Notes under the pieces: model-generated
Databases searched by the model: none
The model's input: only the letters and a program-made list of their open reading frames with translations
Told to the model about the DNA's origin: nothing
In this document: positions 42,915-53,894 of the stretch, in pieces
Layout: each line of letters starts with the position of its first letter
How positions within the stretch are numbered: position 1 is the stretch's first letter
Translations under genes and position numbers: made by a program
Source of the DNA: Trichobilharzia szidati
Taxonomy: Eukaryota > Platyhelminthes > Trematoda > Strigeidida > Schistosomatidae
DNA length: 64,000 nucleotides
Direction: 5' to 3'
NCBI GenBank assembly: GCA_944472155.2
Contig: OX235273.1
Span: 3,073,204-3,137,203, forward strand

Positions 42915-44040
42915 TTTATTATTATTATTTCCTTTAATTCCTAGAAGAACATAGGGCTTCAGCCAAACGTCTCCATTGCGTTCGGTTCTCTGCTAGAGTC
43001 TTCACCTGGCTCCAAGTCTGTCCACACGTTTTCATCTCCTCTTCACATGACCTCCCCCAAGTCACCCTTGCACTGACGACCAACTCGCCGCTTCCGTTCC
43101 GGGTTCCCCTCGAGCAATGGCTTGTCTAGTGATGTCACTTGATGCATTGTTTCCTCAGAGTATGGCCAATCCACCTAACTCCATTTCTTCCTGCCTATTT
43201 GCTTCACAATCGGTTCCTTCTGTGTTGGTTCGCTCCCAGAGATCCCTCACTATTGCTGATCTTTCCTGGCCATCTGGTCCTGAGTATTGAGCGAAGACAA
43301 CTGTTAATGCAGGTCTGTAGTTTGTTTGAGATGCTCTTTATGATGCGCAGTACAAGTCTCTAATGCGTATAGTAGCACTGAATTCACATTGGAGTTGAAA
43401 ATCCGGATTTATTTTTGATGGTTAGTGCTGTTGACCTCCACACAGACTTGAGAGTAATGAAAGCTTGTCTTGCTTTTCCGATCCTCGCTGCTTTGATATC
43501 CTCGTCAGTTCCGCCCGTAGTTGAAATGATGCTTCCCAGGTAGGTAAAAGAGGTTGTTTCTTTCAGGTTCGTTTCATTTATGCTGATTGTTGTCTGTTGT
43601 TGTTGTTGTTGCTGTTGGTGTTGCCCAGGAATCTTCATCACCTCCGTTTTCTCTATGTTCACCTGATGTCCGATCTTTGATGGTTCTTCTGCCAACTTGT
43701 TGCTTTTCGCTTGCATATCTTCCAGTTTGTGGGAAATCAGACGTATATCATCGGCGAAGTCCAGACCCTCCAAGTTTTTTGTGTGAGTCCATTTTATGCC
43801 TGTTTCCTCATTGCCCACTGTTTGTCACATTATCCAACCTACTGCAATCAGGAAAATCATTGGCGATAGTAGACAGCCTTGTCTCACTCCTGTCCTCACT
43901 TTGAAGGATTCCGTAAGTTTCCCGTTGTGGATTACTTGGCATGCAACATTGTCGTATAGCTGTTGGATGAGATGTATAATTGTCGGTGGCACCCCGTAGT
44001 AGCGAAGTAGTTGCCAAAGTTTCTTTACAACCGCTTTATA
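42915..44040 (-). mobile_element. RTE-B LINE with RT palm motif
   Basis: Reverse frame 43818-43384 (144 aa) contains LDFADDIRLIS, the catalytic FADD box of RTE reverse transcriptases, then NIEKTEVMKI, a run of eight glutamines, and TSFTYLGSIIS. Downstream on the minus strand (43380-42915) further RTE-B C-terminal blocks in broken frames end in the (AAT)n tail. 43820-44035 (minus) holds the QGCLLSPMIF-type block before the palm. At 44040 it meets SINE-T1. Confidence 0.85.
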
Positions 44041-44049
44041 ACTATTTAT

Positions 44050-44246
44050 TTTATTTTATTTTTGGTTACAGCTTGATTCCACACCGTATTTCCAAAACAA
44101 GTATGGAATTTTTTCAGCATGGATATCGGTAGCCCAAATTTTGCAAGCTGACCATAGATATCGGGTGTGCATCGGTAGGGTATCGAACCCTGGACCAAGT
44201 GTTTGGTCGGCGAGAGTCCTAACCACTGTGCCATCGACGCACATAA
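44050..44246 (-). mobile_element. SINE-T1, minus strand
   Basis: Reverse strand: A box GGCACAGTGGTTAGGAC (about 44225), B box eroded to AGGGTTCGATACCCT (about 44188), CCGATATCTATGGTCAGCTT body, GTGTGGAATCAAGCTGTAAC end and an AAAATAAAATAAA tail. Confidence 0.85.
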
Positions 44247-44389
44247 CATGGTTCACAATAATAAAATAAAATGCATTACAGTTACTGAGTTATATAAAAC
44301 AAAAGTACAAACTAATGACCAATAGTATTTAAATAGGTCAAGTAGTCAGTTCATGGTAGCCGAAGGTTGAAATCTATTGTTCTTTGTAA

Positions 44390-45262
44390 ACAAAGTTTAG
44401 GATGTATGTGATTAATCCAAGGTGTTTCCATCGCATTTAGTAATCTTGAATTGTAGAGAAGATAACAAAATCCCATTTTTAGATGTCTTAATCAGGAGAA
44501 CTAACACAGGAGATTTAGAAACACAAGTATATGGAAAATCAACGCACACAGATCAAATACTCAACTATACTAGCAATAACCCATTTACGCACACACAAAA
44601 CAAACTGTGTTCAGACATTGTTTAAAAGAGTTCAAACACATTGTAGCACTCCAGAGATGAAAAGAATGGAAGAAAAAAAATTACAAACGGTCTTCAAAAA
44701 GAATGGTTATCCACAAAATTCCATCAAAAAGTGTTTAAAGTCGAATTAAAGCATCAACAAGGAACCATTATCAAAGACCACAAGAAAATTCATTCTACTA
44801 TACATGAGGAAAATCTCTGAAATAACAGCTAGAATACTGAAACCGTTTGATATAGATATAGCACACAAGCCAGTCAAATCGCTTAATTCGATATTATGCA
44901 AACCGAAAGATCCAACAGAAAAAGGAGATAAAATTAATACCATTTACAAAATAAATTATATGAACTGCAACAAACATTACATCGGCCAAATTGGACGTCC
45001 CGTTCGAATCAGAATCCAAGAACACAAATCAGCCGTGAAAAGACACGATATATATTCTTTAGTATCAATGCATATAGACAATTATGGTCATCAATTTGAG
45101 TGGGATAGTGTCAAAATCTTAGACAGAGGAAACACCAGCAAAAGTGGCAGGGAATTCCTAGAAGCCTGGTACTCAAACGAAAATGCAATTAACAAGCACG
45201 TTAATATAGACGAGATATGCCAACTAATAAAAAGTAAATCAGGTGACGAGAAAGTTTAAAAT
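44390..45262 (+). mobile_element. PLE with intact GIY-YIG domain
   Basis: Frames 44422-44625 (REDNKIPFLDVLIRRTNTGD, KSTHTDQILNYTSNNPF) and 44804-45259 (151 aa). The latter has DIAHKPVKSLNSILCKPKDP, TIYKINYMNCNKHYIGQIGR (YIG), the arginine and EH of RIRIQEHKSAVKRH, LVSMHIDNYGHQFEW and the active-site glutamate in REFLEAWYSNENAINKHVNI. All expected GIY-YIG residues appear present. Stops between 44625 and 44750 break the upstream part. It differs from the other PLEs here and is probably a separate lineage. Confidence 0.85.
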
Positions 45263-45339
45263 CCAAGTCAATAGAAAATGGTCAATACATATGTAAAGAT
45301 GGTTACCAGGAGATGCAATTATATCACTCATGAAGAAAT

Positions 45340-46260
45340 TTCAATCATTTCACTTTATGCTAAATATTGCGCTGAAGATGTCCAGAAGGAGGACGAAAGC
45401 TCCACAAGTAAACCAACCAGCTCAGAGAACACTATTAATTGCAAATCCTTAATTGTGAAGCAGTCATTAATAATAATTGTTTTGTGACCTGACATTGATA
45501 AGTGCTTTGCAATGGATACTGATGTATTTCTATTCAAATTAATTGCAAAGGGATTTTCTGTGTGTTTTAATAACCATTTTGGAACATGTTCTTTTCGATG
45601 ACATTAGAACATTCTATTGGTTATACTTAAATAGTTGTCACCGCAACTGCAGGTGAACTTGTAGATAAAGTTTTAAGTGGAGTCCACAGAATTTTGTCCT
45701 TTAATCGTAGGTACAGGAATCGAAAATGTTCGAGATATGGGGAAAAGAGATACGGCGTAGAATGGATGGTTGATGGCTGACCGAAGTCTTTCAGCTGCCA
45801 ACTACATAATCTGGTCACCCTTGAATAGTAGGTTAATAAAGATAGATAGCTTTCTTTGGTACAGAAGCTGTCTTTTCAAGATAAAGTTTTCTGGATAAAC
45901 ATTGGCTAATAAAACTGAAAGTATATATATCAATACTCATCCGTCAATGTGTCACTCGTGCATATTTTTCGGGCCCTTGAAAACAAACTGGATAGGAAAA
46001 AAACTGGTGAAATGAAGATATTGTCCACTCCATATCTGTTTACGAAATATAGATCGCTTAATCGTTCCATCGTCTCTCCTGATTATTGAAATATCCAAGA
46101 AGCTGAGTTTGTTATTCGACTCAAATTGGTAAGTCACTCGGATATTTAGATGCATATGATTAAGTGGAGTAATAAAGAAAGTTTTCAATAGACTTACTAT
46201 TATTACCAATCGTGAGTGTATCATCCATATAACGTGTATACCAAATCCATCTCCAGTTCC
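45340..46260 (-). mobile_element. PLE, degraded minus-strand copy
   Basis: Reverse strand: 46224-45952 reads VTYQFESNNKLSFLDISIIR then RDDGTIKRSIFRKQIWSGQY, the post-RT block; about 45640-45480 retains SISKHL-like and SMSGHKTI parts of the nuclease (HL..SGH). Stops are common. It overlaps the 3' end of the forward PLE, so one has inserted beside the other's terminus. Confidence 0.65.
45372..45410 (+). ncRNA. Hammerhead ribozyme 3' of PLE ORF
   Basis: CTGAAGA at 45372-45378, one extra base, stem II GTCC (45380-45383) with GGAC (45391-45394), loop AGAAGGA, GAAA at 45395-45398, then GCTCCAC. It begins about 110 bp after the stop codon of the PLE ORF on the same strand, the place where PLE terminal repeats carry hammerheads. 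Stem I and III partners are less clear. Confidence 0.65.
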
Positions 46261-46469
46261 TTCTGCATATTAGTTAGATGGGTAACAGGTTATTAGCTAT
46301 GACGCATGTCGCTTATCCTCTCTGCCTTGCCGTCTGCTCTCTTATCAATAGGTATCATGAGTAGACAGCTTTCGACGCCAATTTATCTGTAAGTTAGTTA
46401 TGTCGTCAGCCATACTGATTGTGTATGACATCATATTTTGTCCAAATGAACATTAGTTCTTAATTTGGT

Positions 46470-46640
46470 GGATGGTGATTAGCAGTGGAATCCAGGATGT
46501 GCATTTCGTCCTATTTGGGACTCGTCAACTAGCTGGATGTACCTGCATTCCGCAGTGAGTCGGTGATTTCCACCCCCCCCCCCGAGGCTCAAACCCAGTG
46601 AACATTAGCTCTGTCTTTGATAACCCCATTAATTCCTGAA
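46470..46640 (-). mobile_element. Sm-alpha-like hammerhead SINE, copy 3 (5'-truncated)
   Basis: Reverse strand: B-box relic (GGGTTTGAGCC, about 46588), a ten-C run at 46571-46582 (plus strand), GCAGGTACATCCAGCTAG, TTGACGAGTCCC, AAATAGGACGAAATGC and ATCCTGGATTCCACTGC. Stem II GUCC/GGAC and GAAA are intact, stem I pairs (AUCCAG with CUGGAU), but the C3 position is U and an extra four bases precede it. The A box is missing. Confidence 0.85.
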
Positions 46641-46970
46641 ACTCCAAAGAATAGAGGAACAAGAGGAACATATTCTCCTCTAGAATTGAGAAGGTTGCTT
46701 ACTTCGAGGATGGATAAGGATGGTGGGAGAAAACCCCACTAGAAACTTAGTAGATCTATGTGTCTTGTTTGAATAAAAGAAAAAGTCAACGAGTCGACAG
46801 CTGGATGGTATTTATGAGAGTCTAACTGCCCGGTAAATCTGGACTCTGGAGTTTCCAAAAAGAGACTATAAACTGTGTCAGTGGTGACAATTGCGTCATA
46901 GTTATGAGTGATGAGAAGCAAACACAGCTCAGATTGGAATATAGCTTCGCTCTAACTTACTTATGAACTG
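46641..46970. other. Unassigned DNA
   Basis: No gene or repeat partner found. Confidence 0.4.
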
Positions 46971-46974
46971 TAAT

Positions 46975-47165
46975 ATTAAATGATTGGAGGCAATAGACTG
47001 GAAAACCTCAGCCCTAGGTTTTGTGTTTGCTGACATTCATCAGTGTCAGAGATATTTGCAACGTTGAAGGAACGGATATCTTCTGTTAGAGAAGAATTTG
47101 TGTCATCTTGTACTACTGTCAGAGAGATCTCCACTAAGGTTCGCGTTCTGATAACTGACTTACTG
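46975..47165 (-). mobile_element. SINE-R, decayed minus copy
   Basis: Shows the SINE-R order with many changes: TTGGAGGCAATAGACTGG, CTAGGTTTTGTG, TTCATCAGTGTCAGAGA, TTGCAACGTTGAAGGAAC and TCAGAGAGATCTCCACTAAG against 5371-5525. The ribozyme core is broken: stem II cannot form and GAAAC is AAAAC. Confidence 0.7.
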
Positions 47166-47264
47166 AAGGCTAGAAATGGTTATAGTGACTGGTCACTAGG
47201 GGAGTAACGGAAGTTATTTACCGAGACCGTAGTGATACTGACGGAGGCGAGTTTGGAACTTGAA

Positions 47265-47390
47265 TGTGGCGGAGGGTGGCTGGAGGTATTACTTCTTTCA
47301 GAGTTGTAGTTATGCCTTGTTGACGGATGTCAGTGAGCATGTAACCTAAGGGTTTGGCTTCTAGGCGGTTGCCTCCAACCTCTCTCACAT
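47265..47390 (+). mobile_element. SINE-R, decayed plus copy
   Basis: GTTGTAGTTATGCCTTGTTGACGGATG..CATGTAACCTAAGGG..GGCTTCTAGGCGGTTGCCTCCAACC parallels 5660-5738. Together with 46975-47165 it forms a minus/plus pair like the intact one at 5223-5749. Confidence 0.7.
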
Positions 47391-47810
47391 TCGATCGACC
47401 AGACTGATATGACTGTAGCATTTGGTCTCACACTCCGGATCCATATTGACTACTCAGGATAGCTGTCAGTTGACACATCACACTAAAACATAATGATTTC
47501 AGTAGAAATTTTGTAGATTATCTTCAATCGAGTGACCACACTGTGACAGATAAGAACTAACTACTAAGTGAATCTCGTAATACAAATATCTTCAATGGTA
47601 ACACGAGACTCCTAAAGTCTGACTTTGCTAGTGGTGAATACTATCAAAAACCAAGAAACTGAGTCAATGCAAAACAAAAATCTCTCCCAGATTTAGTCAT
47701 CACCGTTATTCGTAAGTAAATTACATCTGTGCTTATTATCAACTACCGATTTTGAAAAGAGTTACTCACTATGAGTTACGCAGAAATTGATTCTAGAGGA
47801 CTAAAGCTAA
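47391..47810. other. Unassigned DNA
   Basis: No gene or repeat seen. Confidence 0.4.
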
Positions 47811-47814
47811 GAAT

Positions 47815-48615
47815 CAGTTTCTTGGAAATTGAATACTGGCTGACTGACAGGCTTCAATGTAGAAGTTTGCACCGATGTGCAGCAGTTTCAGTCGCCACAC
47901 TTCACTTAGCACATAAAGCAAGAGAAGAAAGTAAAAAGAAATGCAAAATAGAGACAGTAAACAGAGATATGAGGCAAGAGGAATAGTAACATCGAAGAAC
48001 AATATAGTTTTATTGGATATGATAAATCACAAGGATTGGGTGCATCTGCGCTAGCCATTGACAACGATTTTGGGCCATACCATCAGTTGTCTCCAGCCTT
48101 CATTGGTTTATACCATCCCGAGGACCCCAAACATCCATGAAGTCTACACCTTCCTACTTGCCCGGGTTAAACTAACTGTTGTGGATTTGACTGATTGACG
48201 AAGCCATGTTTTCGTTTGAAACCACGCACTAGCTCTTTTTCAACCTGATCCATCCTATGTCAGCTAACATTGCCCATCTTCGAGGAAGGCGACCAATGGC
48301 TAGGGATGCAGGCATAACACATGTCTTGACCATCTCACTTAATCGATTTAACTTCACAACCTCGTTGATTGATTTTTCCTCTTCACCTAATACTCAACCG
48401 ACGCCTCACCTCCATATTGCTCACCCTATTATACCACCTAACAAGAGAGATGGAGAGCAGACACCTATGATCTAAGACAGCTATCCAACTCTTTCATATC
48501 TTCTACTTCCAATGGCCATGTCTCTCTAAAAGCCATAAAGTAGGACGGAGAGGATTGCTTAGCAGTACACACACCCTTTGGTCGATAGCCGGTTGGATAT
48601 CACGGAAATTGAATA
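47815..48615 (-). mobile_element. RTE-A LINE 3' region
   Basis: Starts at the 3' tail (GACTGACAGGC..TGTAGAAGTTTGC on the plus strand) and runs through the GTCCTCGGGATGG, HCLRS and VLLYG landmarks to about 48600. Frame broken throughout. Confidence 0.75.
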
Positions 48616-48669
48616 CATCTCATACAGACTAGGCATTATGATACTTTAAAATGTAGGCTACATCGGTAA

Positions 48670-48850
48670 CCAATAGCAGATAGATTATTAGACAGCTGTT
48701 TCGTTCTAGTTTGAGACTTTTTAGCTGCTAGCACACAAGACCCCACTAGGGTTCATACATCACACAGAACCTGCAGAATAACAGGTCAGTCAACGGGCTA
48801 GAATTCAATAGCTCATGAATTCCAACTTCCATCTATATTTGCAATACAAC
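48670..48850 (-). mobile_element. SINE-H remnant, weak
   Basis: GACAGCTGTTTCGTTCTAGT and CCACTAGGGTTCATAC, AATTCAATAGCTCATGAATTCC fit the hammerhead, B box and body of SINE-H with heavy decay. Confidence 0.45.
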
Positions 48851-49285
48851 ACTAATATCCTTCTTCATTCTAGAGTGCAGACCACTGAAAACTATTTTGA
48901 AGTATGATGTGTGGTGTGGAAACGTTACCCAAATCATAGTTTCTCTAGTTTTAAGCAATCAATAATAACTTGGTGGTGTTTCTTTCAGCTGTATTGCTTG
49001 TATAAAACACTATAAAACTATCGACCGTCAACACAACAGTCTTGTCGAAGCAATTTACGCATTCACACATTGATTCACAAGTGAAACTTCAAGAAGATCA
49101 AAGGCGAATGGCCGTAGGTATGGAGGAACAACACCTCATGCTCTAACTTCAGATGGGATTCAGTGCTTGAAATTTTTCAGATACGACAGTTTTAACTGAC
49201 TGTAATTCAAAGACATCTCAACACAAATTCGTTATTTTATTTAGTGATAATACGGACTATACATTTAAAATTTGAGACTTTTAAC
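48851..49285. other. Unassigned DNA
   Basis: No gene or repeat partner recognised. Confidence 0.4.
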
Positions 49286-49289
49286 CTCT

Positions 49290-50065
49290 AGTGAGGACTC
49301 CAGGTGAACATAGACAAGACGGAGGTTATGAAAATAACCAACCAACCAACAACAACAACAACAGTAACAACATCCAGCGCCAATCGCCATCAACGGGAGG
49401 GATTTGAAAGAGGTTACTTCATTCACTTATGTAGGTAGGGAGCATTGTATCAACTACAAGAGGAACGGACGACGATGTCAAATCGAGACGACAATCGGGA
49501 AGGCGAGAAACACATTCATCAACCTGAAACCAATCTGGAAATCTTCGTCACTCTTCAACATCAACAACAAAATTCGGATTTTCAATACAAACGTCAAGTC
49601 ACTTCTTCGTCTATACGGATCAGAAAGTTGGCGGGTCACAAAGAATATCTCCAACAGCCTGTTGCAGACCTTTATCAGAAGCTGTCTTTGTTCCATACTG
49701 AAGATCAGATGGTCGGCCGGAAAGAATCACCAAGAAGAAACTATGGGAACAAACAAAACAAGAACCAATCGGCCAACAAATATGTAGGAGAAAGTGGAGA
49801 TGGATTGGACACTCGCTGAGGAGGAGGCCTCTGGGTGACATCACGCGTCAGAGCAGTGCTCGAGTGGAACCTGAAAGGGAAGCGGCGAGTGGGACGTCCA
49901 AGGGTTACATGGAGCAGATCGTGTGAAGAAGAGTTGAAACAGTATGGACTAACGTGGATGCAAGTGAAAAGTACAGCAGAAGACAGTAGCAATTGGAGAC
50001 GTGCAGTTGAAGCCCTATGTTCCACTAGGAACCCAAGGGAACAATAATAATAATAATAATAACCT
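49290..50065 (+). mobile_element. RTE-B LINE 3' half
   Basis: Forward strand in three frames: NIDKTEVMKIT near 49310, KEVTSFTYVG at 49404, KARNTFINLKPIWKSSSLFN, LYGSESWRVTKNISN, then SCLCSILKIRWSAGKN, and 49835-50047 RAVLEWNLKGKRRVGRPRVT..STRNPREQ. Ends GGGAAC(AAT)n. The frames are separated by single-base indels around 49630 and 49790. The last bases before the tail match the SINE-T2 3' end. Confidence 0.9.
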
Positions 50066-50149
50066 GCGGTGAAGTACATAACCCTAAAACCCTAAGTGCA
50101 AGTATAATGATTTCGAAGATATGTGAACTGAGCAACCTAAATTATTTAT

Positions 50150-50520
50150 TTTTATAATTGCTATCCTACAGATTTGTGAACTTAAGATGAACCATAAGGT
50201 TGATGTTAACTCAGCCTTTAAGGTCATCTATAAAAACGGTCAAGGACGTTTACTGAAATACGCTGAGGCTATAGCCATTCATAAACTTAAGCCCCCCTTG
50301 TGTATTCAAAAACAGTTTGTTATTACTCTTAACCTACCTTGGTAATCCTTATTTGATTGGATTACCAAACGTTTGTGTTAATTATTCTTAATTCTTTTTT
50401 TGTCACCTTGTTTAATTTAACTTTTCCATATATATTGACTTGACAAGTAAATGTGTGATCAGATTGTTCGAAATGTATAGCGCTAATACATCACATTTTT
50501 CAGATAATCTCCGTCTTCTA
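50150..50520 (+). mobile_element. PLE GIY-YIG C-terminal end
   Basis: Forward frame from about 50188 to a stop at 50342: MNHKVDVNSAFKVIYKNGQ, LLKYAEAIAIHKLKPPLCIQ, ending TLNLPW. This matches the last third of the domain at 6820-7200, including the active-site glutamate in AEAIAIHKL. Upstream YIG part missing. Terminal noncoding DNA to about 50520. Confidence 0.7.
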
Positions 50521-51225
50521 ATAATGCTATCAAAACTTAAGAACAATCGTAGAAAAAAACATCGCATAAATCCAAACAGATTTATGTGAAAGAAACGACA
50601 ATGAAGTGCATGGAATGACTAAACATCAGCCATATTTGAAAGAACAATGAGGTGGTTGGTGACTCATAGGTGCATTATTTCAAGACTAATTCATCGTCAC
50701 TACTAGGACAATACCACCACCCCTGAAAAGTAACTATAAAAACAGTCTAGGTAAACCATTATACAAAGATAACCAATCAAAATAGAGTATTGATCAATTC
50801 TACCTTATTTCTGATTGGCCAATTTTATATGTCAGTCTTCCTTATTTTTTCTATCTATCAAATTAGCATAGAAACATAGAAACATTGGTAGATGATAGAC
50901 AGGCTTACAAAAAAAGGTCAGGAGTACTTACCACTGGGTTTTTTGTTTATCGGCTTGTATTCATTGGATTGACATTAGAGATTGATCATCAATCTGCCTA
51001 GGATAGGATATATATACTCTTTACAGATCAATAATCTGTGGAATGTTTTATAGAGATACCTGTGATATGGGTTGTGGATTTTATACTTATAAACGGAATT
51101 TTTAATCAATAACTACTTAAGCATTTATCTTGCTCAAAAAAAAAAAGTTGTTAATTGATTTCCACATCCGGATTATTACCAATAATTATTCTCTCTCTCT
51201 ATATATATATTTCATATATAAAAAA
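50521..51225. other. AT-rich DNA before the host exon
   Basis: No repeat from elsewhere in the window. A CT/AT tract (51191-51218) just before the exon could serve as a polypyrimidine tract. Otherwise nothing recognised; probably intron or promoter DNA. Confidence 0.4.
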
Positions 51226-51227
51226 AG

Positions 51228-51935
51228 CTTTCTATGATTGGAAGTATGCGACATCGTGGTCCTACTACTACCTCAGAGCTTTCACCTGGTTTATATATGG
51301 ATAAACATTGTACAGAAACACCACCAATGCTAGTTGGTGATTCCACAAAATCTGATGTACACCCCGCTAATGGATTATACAACAGTACATCTGCTGTAAG
51401 TACTTCTAAAGCCTCTAGAATCCCTTCAGCAACAGCAGCAGCACTATCACGTATGCATTCATCCTCTACTACAAACAATTGTTTCTCACATCCTAATCGT
51501 GTTCAACGACAAGATTTTAAGTCGAAGTATCCAAGTCAAACAACTGGTTTAATGAATACAGCTCAGGAGAAGACGACAACAACCAGTAACAAATCTGGTA
51601 GATATATGAATCAACGGAAATTACGTAAAAAGGGTAGTAGTAGTGGTAGTAGTAAGCGTGAAACCCGGTTTCAAATGAATGGAAGTACCGATCAAAATCT
51701 GCATTCACTCAAGGTCACTATTCGAAGGACGTATAATTCGAGTGAATTGGAAAATGGTGTTTGTGCAATTGTAAATACACCTGAGGAGAATACTACTACT
51801 GCTAATAATAATATTGGTAGCAATAACCATGAATCTTTGCATCGATCATATAATCCTATGAATAGTATACAAACAGAGCATTGTGATTCTCAACATTTGA
51901 ACGGGAAATTAAATACTAAGGATTTATATAGCTTA
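51228..51935 (+). CDS. Coding exon of an unrecognised Ser/Thr/Asn-rich protein
   Basis: An open frame of 240 codons from ATG 51234, by far the longest non-transposon frame here. At 51936, exactly between codons, stands GTAAGT, the consensus 5' splice donor, so the exon probably ends at 51935 after 234 codons. The frame runs only six more codons past it. Upstream the frame closes at 51219; AAG at 51225-51227 after a CT/AT tract could be an acceptor, or the ATG is the true start. The protein is rich in S, T, N and Q, with a basic patch (RKLRKKGSSSGSSKRETR) and a TTTANNN run; no signal peptide, membrane segment or known domain. It looks like a disordered part of a larger protein. Function unknown. 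Confidence 0.6.
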
Positions 51936-51941
51936 GTAAGT
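51936..51941 (+). promoter_or_regulatory. Candidate 5' splice donor GTAAGT
   Basis: Perfect match to the metazoan intron start, in phase 0 with the long frame at 51234-51935. The next 20 bases are A/T rich with an in-frame stop at 51954. Confidence 0.6.
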
Positions 51942-52023
51942 CAATTATTTATATAATTGAGGATTTTTTTATCTATTTAATGAATAGTGAGAAATTGTCT
52001 CCTGTGGTTTGGCCAGCTAGGAA

Positions 52024-52317
52024 TTTGTTTTTTCATTTGGTGTGTCTCAGTAGCACATTTATCACTTCTGCCCTGTGACACGGCAGCAGGAAGCGCGGTC
52101 GTTGTTAATCCAGGTCCCGACCGATCCGGCATAATATTTTGTGATTTATTTGGAGTCATTGGATTGGGTTGGGTAACGGCTTTTTGTCTAACCGCTATCC
52201 AAACAACCTTTCTGGCATGGTAGGACCTACAGGAACATAAGTTCCAGCCAATATAGCTTGTTAGGTCATTGCGGTGTTCAAGCCCGACCACCACGTCAAG
52301 GTAGCAGCTTTCGGTCA
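52024..52317 (+). mobile_element. Unclassified retroposon, 294-bp copy with 13-bp TSD
   Basis: Bounded by GGCCAGCTAGGAA at 52011-52023 and 52318-52330. Matches the last 290 bp or so of the 436-bp element at 3275-3710, so it is 5' truncated, as LINE-driven insertions usually are. It sits about 90 bp after the splice donor, so it would lie in an intron of the host gene. Confidence 0.85.
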
Positions 52318-52330
52318 GGCCAGCTAGGAA

Positions 52331-52555
52331 GTAAAAATAGTCACCTACCAAATGCATATACACTTTCAAGATCATACTTTCAAGTCTTATTGGTCATCAA
52401 TCACCTGACGAATTTTCTTCATTACATTGAGATTGAGAATTGTTGATTGAAGATAAGCGGCTTGAAGTCTATGTTGATCCTTTTCTAGTAAATTTCTGTG
52501 CTTATCCAAACCCTTTTTGAATGAGTGTTAATTGAAGGCTATGGTCGGTCGGTCG
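52331..52555. other. Short unassigned spacer
   Basis: Presumed intron or intergenic DNA; no features seen. Confidence 0.4.
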
Positions 52556-52556
52556 A

Positions 52557-53480
52557 TTTTTGACATAGAACTTTGCACATATGTGCGCCAGTTCAAGTCG
52601 CCACACTCCCTGCTTGTGGCAGACAAAGCAAGAGAAGAAAGTAGGAGAAATGCATATTAGAGACAGTAAACAGAGGTGTGAGACAAAGGAATAGTAATAA
52701 CGAAGAATAAAAGTTTAATTGGAAATCATAAGTCACAAGGAGTGGATGCATGTGCACCAGCCATTGACAACGATTTTGAGCCATGTCACCCATTGTTTCC
52801 AACCAATGGTTCATACCGTCCCGAGGACCCCAACCAGGAAGTCTACACTTTCCTACATGGCCTAGACTAACTGTTGTTGATTTCATTGACTGGTACCATG
52901 CTTTCGTTTGACCGTCGCTAGCTCTTTTCCAGCCCAACCATATATCAGCTAACATTGCCCATCGAGGAAGGCAATGACTAGGCATACGTAACACATGTCC
53001 TAACCATCTCAGTCGATGTAATTTCACAGTCTCGTCGACTGATTTCCCCTCCCTCCTTACCTAGCACTCGATGCCTAACCTCAATATTCTTCACCTTATT
53101 ATACCACTTCACGCGGGAGATAGAACGCAGACACCTATGATCAAAGACAGTTAATGTTTTCATGTCTTCCACTCTCGATGGCCAGGTCTCACAGCCATAA
53201 AGGAGGACGGAGCGGACTGATGAGCAGTTCACACGCCCTTCATTCGATAGTTGGATATCACGTCTACTATCTGAGAGACGGCGTAAACTAGCATATGCGA
53301 AACAAGCTTTCTCTATCCGGGCTGAGATCTCGTCAGAGATCAACCCATTGGCACTGGTTGGTGCAACTTCTTAAAAAAAAGTGAAGCGGTCAACACGCTC
53401 CACCAACCAATTCACTCCCTATTTCTGAGCTAGGAGTCAGTGTAATCCTGCCATGTGTAACATGAGATGTTCCATCCTCG
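52557..53480 (-). mobile_element. RTE-A LINE 3' region (duplication unit 1)
   Basis: Reverse frame 53343-52978 (121 aa): NEGRVNCSSVRSVLLYGCET, VEDMKTLTVFDHRCLRSISR, HRVLGKEGGEISR; then 53027-52593: MKLHRLRWLGHVLRMPSHCL. A frameshift lies near 53010. 3' end at about 52560 next to (GGTC)n. From 52753 rightwards it is part of the tandem duplication. Confidence 0.85.
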
Positions 53481-53890
53481 TGGGAAGCAATAGAGAAAAT
53501 ATATCAATACCTTTATTATTATATAAAATTTTAAACATTGTAATGAGATCTCCTTTCTGCCTGTGGTATGTTTGTTATATACCATAGTTAGAAACTTATC
53601 AGAGATTTCTGTTTTGAGTACTAACTGCCGACTGAATGAGTTTCAATATAGAGATTTGTATTGATGTGTAGGAGTTCAAGTAGATATGTACAGGAGAAAC
53701 AATAACATGGAAAAATATGAGGGTGAATACATCTCAACTACTGAGAATGATTTCATACCATATCACCGGCCGTCTGCAGTCATTGGTGCTCGGGTGAACC
53801 CAACTTGGTAGTGTACACCTTCTGACGTGACTCAGACCAGTAGTCAAAGATTCTATAAGTTGTTACCGGGTTTTAGTTTATTATCATGTT
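53481..53890. other. Unique spacer in duplication unit 1
   Basis: Repeated at 57233-57642. Contains a decayed RTE-A-like 3' end at about 53620-53870 (AGGAGTTCAAGTAG, AACTACTGAGAATGATTTCATAC). No gene. Confidence 0.45.
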
Positions 53891-53894
53891 ATAT

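Noticed and set aside
43590..43620. Glutamine run as a host polyQ protein
   Set aside because: It lies in the RTE-B frame between NIEKTEVMKI and TSFTYLG; other RTE-B copies have CAA-rich runs at the same place (49350-49375).
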